The notes under the pieces: generated by a model
Databases searched by the model: none
What the model was told of the DNA's origin: nothing
The model's input: only the letters and a program-made list of their open reading frames with translations
Translations under genes and position numbers: made by a program
Assembly (NCBI RefSeq): GCF_026130045.1
Contig: NZ_JAIBNX010000002.1
Location: 122,573 to 186,572 of the forward strand
Length of the DNA: 64,000 nt
Source: Micromonospora sp. CPCC 205371
GTDB taxonomy: Bacteria; Actinomycetota; Actinomycetes; Mycobacteriales; Micromonosporaceae
Reading direction: 5' to 3'
In this document: in pieces, positions 34,492 to 44,406 of the stretch
How positions within the stretch are numbered: position 1 is the stretch's first letter
Layout: the number at the start of each line of letters is the position of its first letter

Positions 34492-35363
34492 GTCCACCCA
34501 TGCGACGGCGGCAGCGGATCGCCTACCTGTACCTCCTGCCCGGCTTCCTGGTCTATCTGGCGTTCGTCCTGGTGCCCCTCGCGCACACCGTCGAGCTGTC
34601 GTTCTTCGAATGGGACGGCATCTCCGTCGGCAGGTGGGTGGGTTTGGACAACTACCGCAGGCTGCTCGGCGATAGCACGATCCTGTCCTCGTTCGCGCAT
34701 GCCGGAGTCTTTCTCGTCTTCACCTCCGTCGTGCCGGTGATGCTCGGTCTCGTCCTTGCCGCGGCGCTGAGCCGCCACCGGCTGCGCGGGCTGGCGGTGT
34801 TCCGCACCGTGCTGTTCCTGCCGCAGGTCATCGCGATGGTGGTGGTCGGCGTCGCGTGGCGGTGGATGTACACCGACGACGGAGTGGTGAACCAGCTGCT
34901 GCACGCCATCGGGCTGGGCTCGGTGACCAGGGCCTGGCTCGGCGACTTCACCTGGGCGCTGCCCGCCGTCGGCCTGGTGGGCACCTGGGTGATGTACGGC
35001 CTCTGTATGGTGCTGTTCCTTGCCGGTGTCCAGAAAATCGACACGAGCCTGTACGAGGTGGCGCGCATCGACGGCGCCGGGCCGATCAGGGAGTTCCGCC
35101 ACGTGACCCTGCCAGGGCTGCGACAGGAGATCGCAGTGGCGCTGACCATCACCACCATCGCCGCGCTGCGGAACTTCGACCTGGTCTACGTGACGACCAA
35201 CGGCGGGCCGGGCAACGCCACCAACGTGCCCGCCGTGGAGATCTACCGCCTGGGCTTCCGCGAGGGCGACGTGGGCCTGGCCTGCGCCGTCGCGGTCGTG
35301 CTCACCCTGCTCATCTTCGCCGTGGTGTTCGCCATCACCAGGCTGGCCCGGGAGGAACGATGA
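34488..35363 (+). CDS. ABC transporter permease, MalF type
   Basis: The 291-residue protein has six membrane helices (first LYLLPGFLVYLAFVLVPLAH). The EAA loop that docks the ATPase is DTSLYEVARIDGAGPIREFR. The ATGA overlap with the binding-protein gene fixes the start. It pairs with the MalG-type permease that follows. No ATPase is in the operon, so it probably uses a shared MsiK-type ATPase encoded elsewhere. Confidence 0.94.
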   Translation: MSPPMRRRQRIAYLYLLPGFLVYLAFVLVPLAHTVELSFFEWDGISVGRWVGLDNYRRLLGDSTILSSFAHAGVFLVFTSVVPVMLGLVLAAALSRHRLRGLAVFRTVLFLPQVIAMVVVGVAWRWMYTDDGVVNQLLHAIGLGSVTRAWLGDFTWALPAVGLVGTWVMYGLCMVLFLAGVQKIDTSLYEVARIDGAGPIREFRHVTLPGLRQEIAVALTITTIAALRNFDLVYVTTNGGPGNATNVPAVEIYRLGFREGDVGLACAVAVVLTLLIFAVVFAITRLAREER

Positions 35364-36181
35364 GCGTCCGAGCGGAACGGCTCGTCATCTACGCGGTCCT
35401 GGTGACGTTCTGCGTGGCTGTGCTGCTGCCGTTCGTCAGCATCCTGACCGTCGCGCTGCAACCGCCGGGCAGCACCGTCACCGGTCTGGCACTGCCGGAT
35501 GAGCTGCATTTCGGCAACTTCCGGCGCGCGTGGACCGTCGGCGGATTCGGCTCGCTGATGGCCTCCAGCGCGATCGTCGCCATCGTGGTGGTGCCGACCG
35601 CGACCGCGCTGTCGATACTGGCCGGGTACGCCTTCGGCACCATGCGGTTCCGGGGCTCCACCGGATTGTTCTACCTGCTGCTGATCGGCCTCGTCATGCC
35701 GTTCGAGGCGACCGTCGTGCCGCTCTATTACGACCTACGAGCGCTGCACCTCACCGACACATATTGGGCGCTCATCCTGCCCCAGATTGGTTTGTCGGTC
35801 GCGTTCGGCACGTTCTGGATGCGGGCGTTCTTCCTGTCATCGCCGACGTCCCTGCTGGAGGCGGCGCGGCTAGACGGCGCGTCGACCTGGACCACCCTGT
35901 GGCGAATCCTGTTGCCCACTGCCCGGCCGGCCGTCACCACGCTCGCAACGCTGTTCTTCCTGTGGAGCTGGAACGAGTTCCTGCTCGCCCTGGTACTGAT
36001 CCAGGACCCGGACCGCCGGACCGCACCCGCCGGTCTCGGCCTGTTCGTCGGCGAACGGACGGTGGACGTCGCCGGCCTCTCCGCCGGAGCGCTGATCATC
36101 ACTCTGCCGGTGATTGTGGTCTACCTGTTCCTGCAACGTGGTTTCATTCGCGGCATGCTCGAAGGATCGATCAAAGGCTGA
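35360..36181 (+). CDS. ABC transporter permease, MalG type
   Basis: The 273-residue protein has six membrane helices with an EAA loop (SLLEAARLDGASTWTTLWRI). The conserved end is VVYLFLQRGFIRGMLEGSIKG. It overlaps the MalF-type gene by 4 bases (ATGA). It forms the inner-membrane channel with the preceding permease. Confidence 0.94.
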   Translation: MSVRAERLVIYAVLVTFCVAVLLPFVSILTVALQPPGSTVTGLALPDELHFGNFRRAWTVGGFGSLMASSAIVAIVVVPTATALSILAGYAFGTMRFRGSTGLFYLLLIGLVMPFEATVVPLYYDLRALHLTDTYWALILPQIGLSVAFGTFWMRAFFLSSPTSLLEAARLDGASTWTTLWRILLPTARPAVTTLATLFFLWSWNEFLLALVLIQDPDRRTAPAGLGLFVGERTVDVAGLSAGALIITLPVIVVYLFLQRGFIRGMLEGSIKG

Positions 36182-36182
36182 C

Positions 36183-38414
36183 ATGCAACCAACAACAACC
36201 ATCAATCCCGCGCCCTCCGAGCGGGTCATCGACTTCCGGTACGCGCCGAAACGCACGTGGACCCTCATCGGCCGTCCGCTGGACCACCACAAGAGCCTCG
36301 TGCGGGAGGACGGCGCGCTGCTCTACGGCTTCCACCAAGCGCAGTTCGAGGCATGGAACTTCGACCGCGTAATCGCCCTGCGTGCCCAGACCGACGACGA
36401 CCCGGTACACGTCGTGCAACGGGTGGAGAGTCCCCGCCGTGCCATCGTTCATACCGTCGTCGAGTACCCCCGCCAGACGCTGGAGCTGACCGCCTTCGCC
36501 GACCTCGACGGCGCCGGCCGCCGCCGGGACATCGTGCTCTGGCAGATCGACGCGCATTCAGGCAGCGGCGATCTGCGCACCGGCCTGCACATCGACATCC
36601 ACGACCGGGCAGCCGTCGTCGCACCGCCGGGAATCGCGCCGGCACACCGCGTCGTGGCGTTCACGCCGGGCGCCGAGCCGGCCCTGCCGTTCTGGCCGGA
36701 CGACACCACCGTCGACGACGCCACAGACACGCAGCCGGCGGTGCTGACCTCCCGTCCGCATCCGCTGTTGCGCGCGCACACCACCGGGTTCGTCCCCGCG
36801 TCGGGCCTCGCCACGTTGGCGACCGTCCTGCGCGGCGGGGGACGACTCAGTGGCGTCGTCGTCGTGCCATGCGAGGACGGCGCCGACGCGGACCTCGACG
36901 AGGAATCGGCTCGCGCCGCGCTGGACCGCGCCCGGCACGACTGGGACCACCAAGAACTGGTCCGGCACCCCATACACGTGCCGGACCCGGCGGTCATGGA
37001 CGTCCTGACCGGCTGCGCGCGCAACCTGTTACAGGCCGCCGAAGAGGTCGACGGACTTCCCGTGCTTCAGGTCGGGCCGACCGTCTACCGCGGCATGTGG
37101 GTCGCCGACGGCCACTTCATCCTCGAGGCGGCCCGGTACCTGGGCTGGGACCATTTCGCCGACGCCGGCATCGAGGTACTGCTCAAGCGTGTCAAGGCCG
37201 ACGGCTCCATCACCGCGCTGCAAGTCGCGCCACACGTCAAAGAGACCGCCATCGCGGTGATGACCCTCGTGCGCCAGCACGAATTGCGCGGCGACGACGA
37301 CGGGCTCCGTCGACTCTGGACGGTGGTCCGGCGCGCCTGCCAGCACATCGCCGAACTACACCGCAGCGCCGAGGACCTCCCGGACGGGCACCCGCTGGCA
37401 GGGCTGATGCCGATCGCGTTCGCCGACGGTGGAGTCGCCGGCCAACGCGCCGAACTCACCACTACTCTGTGGACGCTCGCCGGTCTGCGCTCGGCCGCCA
37501 CGGCCGCTGAGCGCCTCGCCCTCGACGGCGCCGCCGAGATCCGCGCCCTGTACGACCGGATGCACGGTCGGTTCGTCCACCGCGCCCGACAACTCCGCAC
37601 GACCACCGACGACGGAATGCCCTACCTGCCAATGTTTCCGCCACCAGCGGGCACCCACCATTTCCTGCCCGACATCCCCGACGCGGCCGTGACCCGGGCA
37701 CACCGGATCCAGCCCGAGTCGGCGACCTGGGCGCTGTGCCAGGCGGTCTGGCCCGGCGAGATCCTGGGTCCCGACGCCGCTATCGTGCGGGACCTGCTCG
37801 GCCTGCTCGACGCCCGCGACGACACCGAAGGCATCCCTTTCACCACCGGGTGGCTGCCCTTCCGCGCGGTCTGGAGCTACTCCGCCTCCTTCGCCGCCCA
37901 CGCCTGGCTGTACGCCGGCCGCGGCGACAAGGCCGTCGACTACCTGTACGCGATGGCCAACCACGCCACCGCCGCGTACGTCTGGCGCGAAGAGCACTCC
38001 GAGACCGGTACCGGCCACGGGCAGATCTGCGGCGACATGCCGCACAACTGGGCCTCCGCCGAGTTCATCCGCCTGGTCCGGCACCTGCTGCTGATGGAGG
38101 TCGGTGAGACCCTCCGCGTGCTGCCGGGCGTACCCGCCGAATGGATGCGCCCCGGCGACCGGCTACAGGCATCGCGGACACCGACCAGGTTCGGTCCGGT
38201 CGACCTCGACGGCGCCGTCGCCGCCGACGGTTCGCTGCACCTCGACCTCGACATCCCCGCCGCCCGACGAGTGCCGACCGCAGTCACGCTGCACCTGCCG
38301 GCACCGTTCGCCACCGTGCTTGTCGATGGAGTGCCTGCTGATCGCGACGACACCGGCGGTATCGCGCTGCCGACGTCCGGCCGAATCCACGTCGCCGCGA
38401 AGCGGCAGCCATGA
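36183..38414 (+). CDS. Cytosolic six-hairpin glycosidase-like enzyme
   Basis: The 743-residue protein has an N-terminal beta-sandwich region (about 1-270) and an alpha/alpha toroid (about 285-650, with YRGMWVADGHFILEAARYLG, HVKETAIAVMTLVR, WLPFRAVWSYSASFAAHAWL, GQICGDMPHNWASAEFIRLV). A C-terminal beta domain (about 655-743) follows. This is the architecture of GH-L-type enzymes such as rhamnosidase- or trehalase-like families, but I cannot name the family. No signal peptide is seen, so it acts on imported oligosaccharide. It starts 1 base after the permease stop and overlaps the SDR gene by 4 bases. Candidate acids include Asp in WVADGHF and Glu in HVKETA. Confidence 0.85.
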   Translation: MQPTTTINPAPSERVIDFRYAPKRTWTLIGRPLDHHKSLVREDGALLYGFHQAQFEAWNFDRVIALRAQTDDDPVHVVQRVESPRRAIVHTVVEYPRQTLELTAFADLDGAGRRRDIVLWQIDAHSGSGDLRTGLHIDIHDRAAVVAPPGIAPAHRVVAFTPGAEPALPFWPDDTTVDDATDTQPAVLTSRPHPLLRAHTTGFVPASGLATLATVLRGGGRLSGVVVVPCEDGADADLDEESARAALDRARHDWDHQELVRHPIHVPDPAVMDVLTGCARNLLQAAEEVDGLPVLQVGPTVYRGMWVADGHFILEAARYLGWDHFADAGIEVLLKRVKADGSITALQVAPHVKETAIAVMTLVRQHELRGDDDGLRRLWTVVRRACQHIAELHRSAEDLPDGHPLAGLMPIAFADGGVAGQRAELTTTLWTLAGLRSAATAAERLALDGAAEIRALYDRMHGRFVHRARQLRTTTDDGMPYLPMFPPPAGTHHFLPDIPDAAVTRAHRIQPESATWALCQAVWPGEILGPDAAIVRDLLGLLDARDDTEGIPFTTGWLPFRAVWSYSASFAAHAWLYAGRGDKAVDYLYAMANHATAAYVWREEHSETGTGHGQICGDMPHNWASAEFIRLVRHLLLMEVGETLRVLPGVPAEWMRPGDRLQASRTPTRFGPVDLDGAVAADGSLHLDLDIPAARRVPTAVTLHLPAPFATVLVDGVPADRDDTGGIALPTSGRIHVAAKRQP

Positions 38415-39157
38415 CGGCGCCGACCGCTGTGGTCACCGGCGGCGCCGGCGACATCGGACGAGCCATCGCGGCGCACCTGCGGCTGGCCGGACACCGCGTC
38501 CACGTGCTGGACCTGCCCGACAACAACCACAGTCAGCTCGTCGCGCCCGACGACGGCCTGGAACCGTACACCTTCGAAGCCGTCGACGTAACCGACCGCG
38601 CCGCGGTCGACGCTGTCCTCCAACGGCTCCCGGTGCCAGACGTCGTCATCGCCGCGGCCGGGATCGTCCAATCCGCGCCCTTCCTCGACATCACGCCCCA
38701 GCAGTGGCAACGCCACCTCGACGTCAACCTCACCGGCGCATTCCACATCGGACAGTCTGCCGCCCGCCGCATGGTCCACGCCGACCGCCCCGGCAGCATC
38801 ACCATGATCACGTCATGGGTCGGTGTCCAACCGTGGCCCGAGATCGCCGCCTACTCGGTCTCCAAAGCCGGCCTGCTCATGCTCACCCGGGCGATGGCCG
38901 CCGAACTCGCCCCGCACCGGGTCCGGGTCAACGCCCTCTCCCCCGGCATCGTCGCCGCCGGCATGGCCCGCCGGCAGCTCGAAACCGAACCCGGGTACGC
39001 CGCCCGCGCCAGCACCGCGGTGCCACTCGGACGGCTCCAGTCCGCCGACGAGGTCGCCCGGATCGCCGCCTGGCTCAGCTCCGACGCCGCCGCATACCTC
39101 ACGGGCTCAGTCATCCTCGCCGACGGCGGCGCTTCCCTCCGCGTCGTCGAGGCCTAA
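38411..39157 (+). CDS. Short-chain dehydrogenase/reductase
   Basis: The 248-residue SDR has a cofactor motif TGGAGDIGRA (TGxxxGIG variant with Asp), NAG replaced by AAAG, catalytic Ser in MITSWVG, the YSVSK pair, and a C-terminal DGGASL. The C-terminus lacks the usual tail, ending SLRVVEA. It probably oxidises a sugar or sugar lactone released by the preceding glycosidase. It is translationally coupled (ATGA). Confidence 0.94.
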   Translation: MTAPTAVVTGGAGDIGRAIAAHLRLAGHRVHVLDLPDNNHSQLVAPDDGLEPYTFEAVDVTDRAAVDAVLQRLPVPDVVIAAAGIVQSAPFLDITPQQWQRHLDVNLTGAFHIGQSAARRMVHADRPGSITMITSWVGVQPWPEIAAYSVSKAGLLMLTRAMAAELAPHRVRVNALSPGIVAAGMARRQLETEPGYAARASTAVPLGRLQSADEVARIAAWLSSDAAAYLTGSVILADGGASLRVVEA

Positions 39158-39219
39158 CTCCAGCAGAACACCAGACCTCCACCCGCTTGTCCGCGATATC
39201 GCTACCGGAAAGGTTCCCC

Positions 39220-40800
39220 ATGCCGCAGTCGCCACCGATGCTGCCCCGTCGTCACTTCCTCGCCCTGGGCGGAATCGCCGCGGGTTCGGCGGTCCTGGCC
39301 GCCGAGCCGGCCTCCGCCACACCGACCATCGCGGATGGTCGGATCAGCCTGCCGGGTTATGTGTTCACGCTGGGCGTCGCGTCCGGCGATCCGACGCCGG
39401 ACGGTGTCGTGCTCTGGACCCGGCTGGCGCCAGAACCCCTGGCTCTGGACGGGTTCGCCGGCATGCCCAACCAGGCGGTGACCGTGCGGTGGGAGATCGC
39501 CGAGGACGACGACTTCCGCCGGATCGTGCGCCGCGGTACCGCACGGGCCACACCCGCCCTGGGGCATTCGGTGCACGCCGAGGTGCGCGGCCTGCGTTCG
39601 GACCGGGTCTACTGGTACCGGTTCCGGATCGGCGACCAGGTCAGTCCGGTGGGCCGCACCCGCACGGCGCCGCACCCCAGGGCCAGGCTCCGCTCGTTGA
39701 GCTTCGCGTTCGTCAGCTGCCAGGCCTACTTCGAGGGCTACTTCACCGCGTACCAGCACCTGGCCGCCGAGGACGTGGCTCTGGTCGTCCACCTCGGTGA
39801 CTACATCTACGAAGGTGCCGGGGTCGGATCGATCGGTCGGGCGCACCTGCCGGTCACCGAAACGTTCTCCCTCACCGACTACCGGATCCGGTTCAGCCAA
39901 TACAAACTCGACCCGGCCCTGCAAGCCGCGCACGCGGCCGCTCCCTGGGTCGTGGCCCCCGACGACCACGACGTGGAGAACAACTGGGCCGGTGACCACT
40001 CCCAACCGGACACCGAGCCGGACCAGGACCCTGCCGTCTTCCGGCTCCGGCGAGCCGCCGCCTACCAGGCCTACTACGAGAACCTGCCGCTACGCGCCTC
40101 CTCGATGCCACACGGCCCGGAGATGCAGGTGTACCGGCGCCTGAAGTTCGGTGACCTGTTGCAGCTCGACATGCTCGACACCCGCCGATTCCGGGACCGG
40201 CTGCTGACCGACCCGGCGCTGCGCTGGGACCCGAACCGGCAGATGCTCGGCGCGAAGCAGGAAGCCTGGCTGCTGGCCGGCCTCGGCGCGTCCACCGCGC
40301 GGTGGAACGTGTTGGGTAACCAGGTCTTCGCCATGGAAGCCGACCACACGGACGGCCCGGGCGAGAGGTTCGGCATGGACCCCTGGGACGGGTACGCCGC
40401 CGCACGCCAACGGCTCTTCGACGGCGTGGTGGCCCGGCGGGTGGAGAATTTCCTCATGGTCACCGGCGACGCCCACCGCAGCGTGGCCGCCGACCTCAAG
40501 CTGGACTTCGCCGACCCGACCTCACGCACGGTCGGCACCGAGTTCCTCGGCACGTCGATCAGCTCCGGCAGCAACGGCGTCGACATGGACCCCCTCGGCG
40601 TAACCTGGCTCGCCGAGAACCCACACATGAAGTTCCACAACGCCCAGCGCGGCTACCAGGTATGCCACCTCGCCCGTGACCAGATGCGCACCGACTACCG
40701 CGTCGTGCCGTTCGTCAACGCACCCGGTGCCCCGGTCGCGACCCGGGCCAGCATCCATGTCCAGAGCGGCCAACCCGGAATAGCGCACGTCACGGCGTGA
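39220..40800 (+). CDS. phoD: Secreted PhoD-type alkaline phosphatase/phosphodiesterase
   Basis: The 526-residue protein has a Tat signal (LPRRHFLALGG with an Ala-rich h-region, cleavage near ASA-TP). It has a PhoD N-terminal Fn-like domain (FTLGVASGDPTPDGVVLWTRLAPEP) and a metallophosphatase core (FVSCQAYFEGYFTAY, VHLGDYIYEG, VAPDDHDVENNWAG, MLDTRRFRD, VLGNQVFAME, MVTGDAHRSVAADL). It hydrolyses phosphodiesters such as teichoic acids or phospholipids outside the cell and uses Ca/Fe. It lies 62 bases after the SDR with its own site, so it may be separately expressed. Its 3' end overlaps the convergent oxidoreductase gene by 11 bases. Confidence 0.94.
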   Translation: MPQSPPMLPRRHFLALGGIAAGSAVLAAEPASATPTIADGRISLPGYVFTLGVASGDPTPDGVVLWTRLAPEPLALDGFAGMPNQAVTVRWEIAEDDDFRRIVRRGTARATPALGHSVHAEVRGLRSDRVYWYRFRIGDQVSPVGRTRTAPHPRARLRSLSFAFVSCQAYFEGYFTAYQHLAAEDVALVVHLGDYIYEGAGVGSIGRAHLPVTETFSLTDYRIRFSQYKLDPALQAAHAAAPWVVAPDDHDVENNWAGDHSQPDTEPDQDPAVFRLRRAAAYQAYYENLPLRASSMPHGPEMQVYRRLKFGDLLQLDMLDTRRFRDRLLTDPALRWDPNRQMLGAKQEAWLLAGLGASTARWNVLGNQVFAMEADHTDGPGERFGMDPWDGYAAARQRLFDGVVARRVENFLMVTGDAHRSVAADLKLDFADPTSRTVGTEFLGTSISSGSNGVDMDPLGVTWLAENPHMKFHNAQRGYQVCHLARDQMRTDYRVVPFVNAPGAPVATRASIHVQSGQPGIAHVTA

Positions 40801-42331
40801 GCGCGTGGTGGAACACGTTCCGCGGGTCCCATCGCCGTTTCACCGCGCGCAGCCTCGCGGCGTTGTCGCCGTAGTACAGCGTGGACCATGGCAGGTCCGA
40901 CGTGTTCCACTGTGGATCTGCGAGGTCGGTGTCCGGGTAGCCGATGTACGCACCGCCGTCGACCGGCACGCCGCCGGTGTCGGCGTACATGTCGCGGTAG
41001 AACTCGCGGATCCACGCCATGTGCCGTGCGTCGTCCGCCGGTTCCGCCCACGCCGATAGGTAGAAGAGCTTGAGGATGGCGTCGCGATGCGCGGTGGCGG
41101 TGGCGTCCGCCGCCACCGCGTTGACCCTGCCGCCCTAGGAATTGAGGCTCACCGCGCCGCTGACGATGTCGGGGGCGTCCTTGGTCAAAAGGCGGGACGC
41201 GGCGGCGATCTGCCGGGCGGGAAACGGGCGACGCAAGGATCCCGACTTCACCTTCATCCGCCACCCGAACGTCTCTTCCGAGCCCTTGAGCGCGGCCGCG
41301 AGCCAGGGCCGCCGCTCCTGGGTTCGAGAGGTGGGACCGCCCACGCCGTCGCCGAGCGCCGCAACGTGCTCGTCGAGCACCCGCTCCGCGTCGGCGCCCG
41401 AGACCTGCCCGATCAGCATGATCGTGCCCTGCTGGCGGCGGAACAACAGAAACTCGGTGTAGAGGTCGGGGTATCGGTCGCCGTGCCGCTCGAACCAGCG
41501 TCCGTGGTTATGCACGAGCCGCGTGAAGGCCGGCTCGTGCAGCCCCTCCCACGACCACTGGAGCGTGAACGACAACACGTCGGCGGGCGGCTCCGGCAGA
41601 TCCCGGAACCAGTAGCGGGTCACCACGCCGAATGATCCTCCCCCGCCGCCGGTGTGTGCCCACCACAGGTCGCGGTTGGTATCCGCCGGCTCCCGCGTCG
41701 CTACGACGCTGCGGGCGTTACCACCGCGGTCGACGACCACCACTTCCACCGCGAACACGTGGTCGACCGCCAGGCCATGACGGCGACACAAGGGGCCGTA
41801 TCCTCCTGCGGCCACGTGGCCGCCGACACCCACCTCGGGACACCACCCTGCGGGGACCGTCACCCCCCAGCCCAGGAAGAGCCGCCGATACGCCTCACCC
41901 AGCGTCGCACCGGCCTCCACCGCGAACGCCCGGCGCGCCGGATCGTAGTAGACCGCGGTCATGGCGCTCATGTCGATGACCATCCGGACGGCGGGGTCGT
42001 CGACGAAGTCCTCGAAGCAGTGCCCGCCGCTGCGCACCGCGACGCGCTTGCCGGCACGTACCGCGTCGTTCAGCGCGCGTACCACGTCGTCCGTCGAGCC
42101 GACCAGGCGGATATGGTCGGGCGAGCCGATGAACCGCTCGTTGTATCCGCGTCCGGCCAGGAACGCGTACCGCGGGTCGGCTGGCCCGATATGGCCCTTC
42201 GGGGCGCCGACGGCCGCCTCGGTGGTCGTGGCCACGGCGGCCGCGGCGGTAGTTGGCGCTGTACCCGCCGCCAGCGCACCCGCCCCGGCCGCGGCGCCAC
42301 GGGGCACCTTTCCTCGACTGTGGACACCCAC
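40790..42331 (-). pseudogene. FAD-linked BBE-type oxidoreductase interrupted by an in-frame TAG
   Basis: One continuous frame encodes a berberine-bridge-type flavoenzyme: FAD-binding domain (VRSGGHCFEDF, a flavinylation His in GGHC, GYGPLCRRHGLAVDHVFAVE) and C-terminal BBE domain (LYYGDNAARLRAVKRRWDPRNVF). At 41135-41137 a TAG lies between SLNS and GGRVNAV, where this family usually reads SYGGRVN, so it looks like a Tyr codon (TAC/TAT) turned into TAG. Translated alone, the 5' part (398 residues) lacks the BBE domain. The 5' end has GAGGAGG before the GTG and a weak Tat-like leader (SRGKVPRGAAAGAG). It could be a recent pseudogene, a sequencing error or a readthrough gene. Confidence 0.85.
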
Positions 42332-42521
42332 AACACCCTCCTCGTGTCGATCTCTCCGACCCTAGGAGGGGCCACGCGGCAGCGACATCCCGCTGCCCAG
42401 AAGGGCAACGGTGGGGCTACCCCTACCGCCGCCTGGCCGACCATTCCGCGAAACGCTCGACCGTCCTTTGTAGAGCGATACCGGTCTAATGCCCGTTCAA
42501 TGCACAGGCGCCCCACTCTGA

Positions 42522-43631
42522 TCAAGCCGCGGGTAGGTGCACGGTGATGCGGAGTCCGCCAGCGGGGCGAGGGATGAGCGTGAGGGTTCCGTCGTGTGCT
42601 TGGGTGATGCTCTTGACGATTGCCAGGCCGAGGCCGATGCCTGCGTGATCGGTGTGTATGCGTTTGGTGCCGCGCTGAAACGGCTCGGCAAGCGTGGAAA
42701 CCAATTGTGGGGAGAGCTTCTCGCCGGTGTTTTCGACGGTGAGCACCACAGTCTTGGAAAGAACGCCGGTCGTGATCCACACGGTGCCCTCTTCAGGCAG
42801 GTTGTGGACGATCGCGTTGTGTACGAGGTTCATCGTCATCTGTAGCAAGAGCGTGTGTGAGCCGATGGTGGGGGTGATGTCGCCGGAGGTCTCGATGGTG
42901 AGGCCGCGTTTTTCCGCGAGGGGCAGGAGCGTTTCCGTGGCTTCTTCCGCTATAAGTGACAGGTCGACGTGCTCGCGGGTGAACGACCGCTGGTCGGCGC
43001 GGCTGAGCAGGAGCAACGCTTCAGTGAGCTCGATTGCCCGGGCGTTGACGGTGTGGAGGCGGTCGACAAGTACGGCATGGTCTTGTGTCGGGTCGTTGCG
43101 CGCCACGTCGAGTAATGTCTGCGAGATCGCCAGCGGCGTGCGCAGTTCGTGTGAGGCGTTGGCTGCGAATCTCTGCTGTTCGGCGACGTGTGCTTCGAGC
43201 CGTGCGAGCATGGTGTCGAAGGCGTCGGCGAGCTCGCGAAACTCATCTCTGCGGCCTGGCAGCCGGATTCGGTGAGAGAGCGACCCGTTGGTGGCCATGC
43301 GTGTGGCCTGTGTGATCCGAGTTAGCGGGGTGAGCATGCGGCCGGCGAGAATCCACCCTCCCGCAAGGCCGAACACCAGCAGGAACGCCAACGCCGCGGT
43401 CGCCTTCGGAGCGAAAGCGCGCCAAAGGTCGGACCGGTTGGGAATGAACTGGTGGGGAACAAAGGGATCGCGGGGGCGCCGGGGGGCAGGGGTGACGAAT
43501 ACATCGTCGGGCACGTATCGCAGAAGAAACACCCACACGACCGCGATTAGCAAGGCACCTGCGAACATGAGGAATCCGGCGTAGCTGAGGGTGAGTTTGA
43601 GGCGAACGCTCAAACCGGGCGCCCTATCCAC
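42522..43631 (-). CDS. VanS-like sensor histidine kinase
   Basis: The 369-residue protein has two membrane helices (about 17-40 and 80-105) around a short Pro-rich extracellular loop. HAMP (AGRMLTPLTRITQATRMATN), HisKA (FAANASHELRTPLAISQTLL) and HATPase_c (NLVHNAIVHN, GIGLGLAIVKSITQAHDG) follow. The start GTG at 43631 has GGAGGAG upstream and overlaps the response regulator gene by 8 bases. The neighbours VanY and VanJ suggest sensing of cell-wall stress or glycopeptides. The kinase lacks the longer sensor loop of some VanS proteins. Confidence 0.9.
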   Translation of the reverse strand: MDRAPGLSVRLKLTLSYAGFLMFAGALLIAVVWVFLLRYVPDDVFVTPAPRRPRDPFVPHQFIPNRSDLWRAFAPKATAALAFLLVFGLAGGWILAGRMLTPLTRITQATRMATNGSLSHRIRLPGRRDEFRELADAFDTMLARLEAHVAEQQRFAANASHELRTPLAISQTLLDVARNDPTQDHAVLVDRLHTVNARAIELTEALLLLSRADQRSFTREHVDLSLIAEEATETLLPLAEKRGLTIETSGDITPTIGSHTLLLQMTMNLVHNAIVHNLPEEGTVWITTGVLSKTVVLTVENTGEKLSPQLVSTLAEPFQRGTKRIHTDHAGIGLGLAIVKSITQAHDGTLTLIPRPAGGLRITVHLPAA

Positions 43632-44319
43632 GGTCTCCTCCCTCACGTCTGGTGCCGGATGCTGTGTCGATGCGGTAGCCGACGCCGGCCACGGTCGCGA
43701 TGATCCAGGGTTCGCCGAGCCGTTTACGCAGTGCCGAGACCGTGATGCGCACGGCGTTGGTGAACGGGTCCGCGTTCTCATCCCACGCCCGTTCCAGTAG
43801 TTCTTCGGCGCTGACGACACCGCCTTCGGCAGCGACGAGGACCTCGAGCACGGCGAACTGCTTGCGGGTCAGGGCGACGTACCGGCCGTCGCGGTAGACC
43901 TCGCGGCGGAACGGGTCCAGACGCAGGCCTGCGATCTCTCGCACAGGTGGTCGGTTGTGGGCGCGCCTGCGGTCAAGTGCTCTGAGCCTGAGCACGAGTT
44001 CTCGGAGTTCGAAGGGCTTGGTGAGGTAGTCGTCGGCGCCTAGCTCGAACCCGGTGGCCTTGTCGTCGATACGGTGGGCAGCGGTGAGCATGAGGATAGG
44101 CATGCCGCTGCCGGAGGCGACGATGCGTTTGGCGATCTCGTCACCGGAGGGGCCGGGGATGTCGCGGTCGAGGACGGCGATGTCGTAGGCGTTGACGCTC
44201 AGCAGTTCCAGGGCGGTGTCACCGTCACCGGCGATGTCGGCCGCGATCGCTTCCAGGCGTAGGCCATGGCGGATGGCCTCTGCCATGTAGGGCTCGTCCT
44301 CGACGACCAACACACGCAC
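43624..44319 (-). CDS. VanR-like OmpR-family response regulator
   Basis: The 231-residue protein has a receiver (VVEDEPYMAEAIRHGL, phospho-acceptor Asp in IAVLDRDIPGP, Lys in YLTKPFELRE) and an OmpR winged helix (LTRKQFAVLEVLVAAEGG, NAVRITVSALRKRLG, VAGVGYRID). I start at the GTG at 44319, giving the canonical N-terminus MRVLVVEDE. The divergent VanY/VanJ operon is its probable target through the inverted repeat between them. Confidence 0.93.
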   Translation of the reverse strand: MRVLVVEDEPYMAEAIRHGLRLEAIAADIAGDGDTALELLSVNAYDIAVLDRDIPGPSGDEIAKRIVASGSGMPILMLTAAHRIDDKATGFELGADDYLTKPFELRELVLRLRALDRRRAHNRPPVREIAGLRLDPFRREVYRDGRYVALTRKQFAVLEVLVAAEGGVVSAEELLERAWDENADPFTNAVRITVSALRKRLGEPWIIATVAGVGYRIDTASGTRREGGDRG

Positions 44320-44330
44320 ACTCTCGATGC

Positions 44331-44371
44331 TATGAGATGGGGCATATCGTCGGCCTATCAAAAATCTCATA
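44331..44371. promoter_or_regulatory. Inverted repeat between vanR-like and vanY-like genes
   Basis: TATGAGAT (44331-44338) and ATCTCATA (44364-44371) are exact 8-bp reverse complements 25 bases apart in the 87-bp divergent promoter region. The arms begin 12 bases from the regulator start and end 36 bases from the VanY start. Candidate binding sites for the regulator on both promoters. Confidence 0.5.
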
Positions 44372-44406
44372 CGGGCTGGCAACACCACGCCGCTTTGACT
44401 GAAGGC

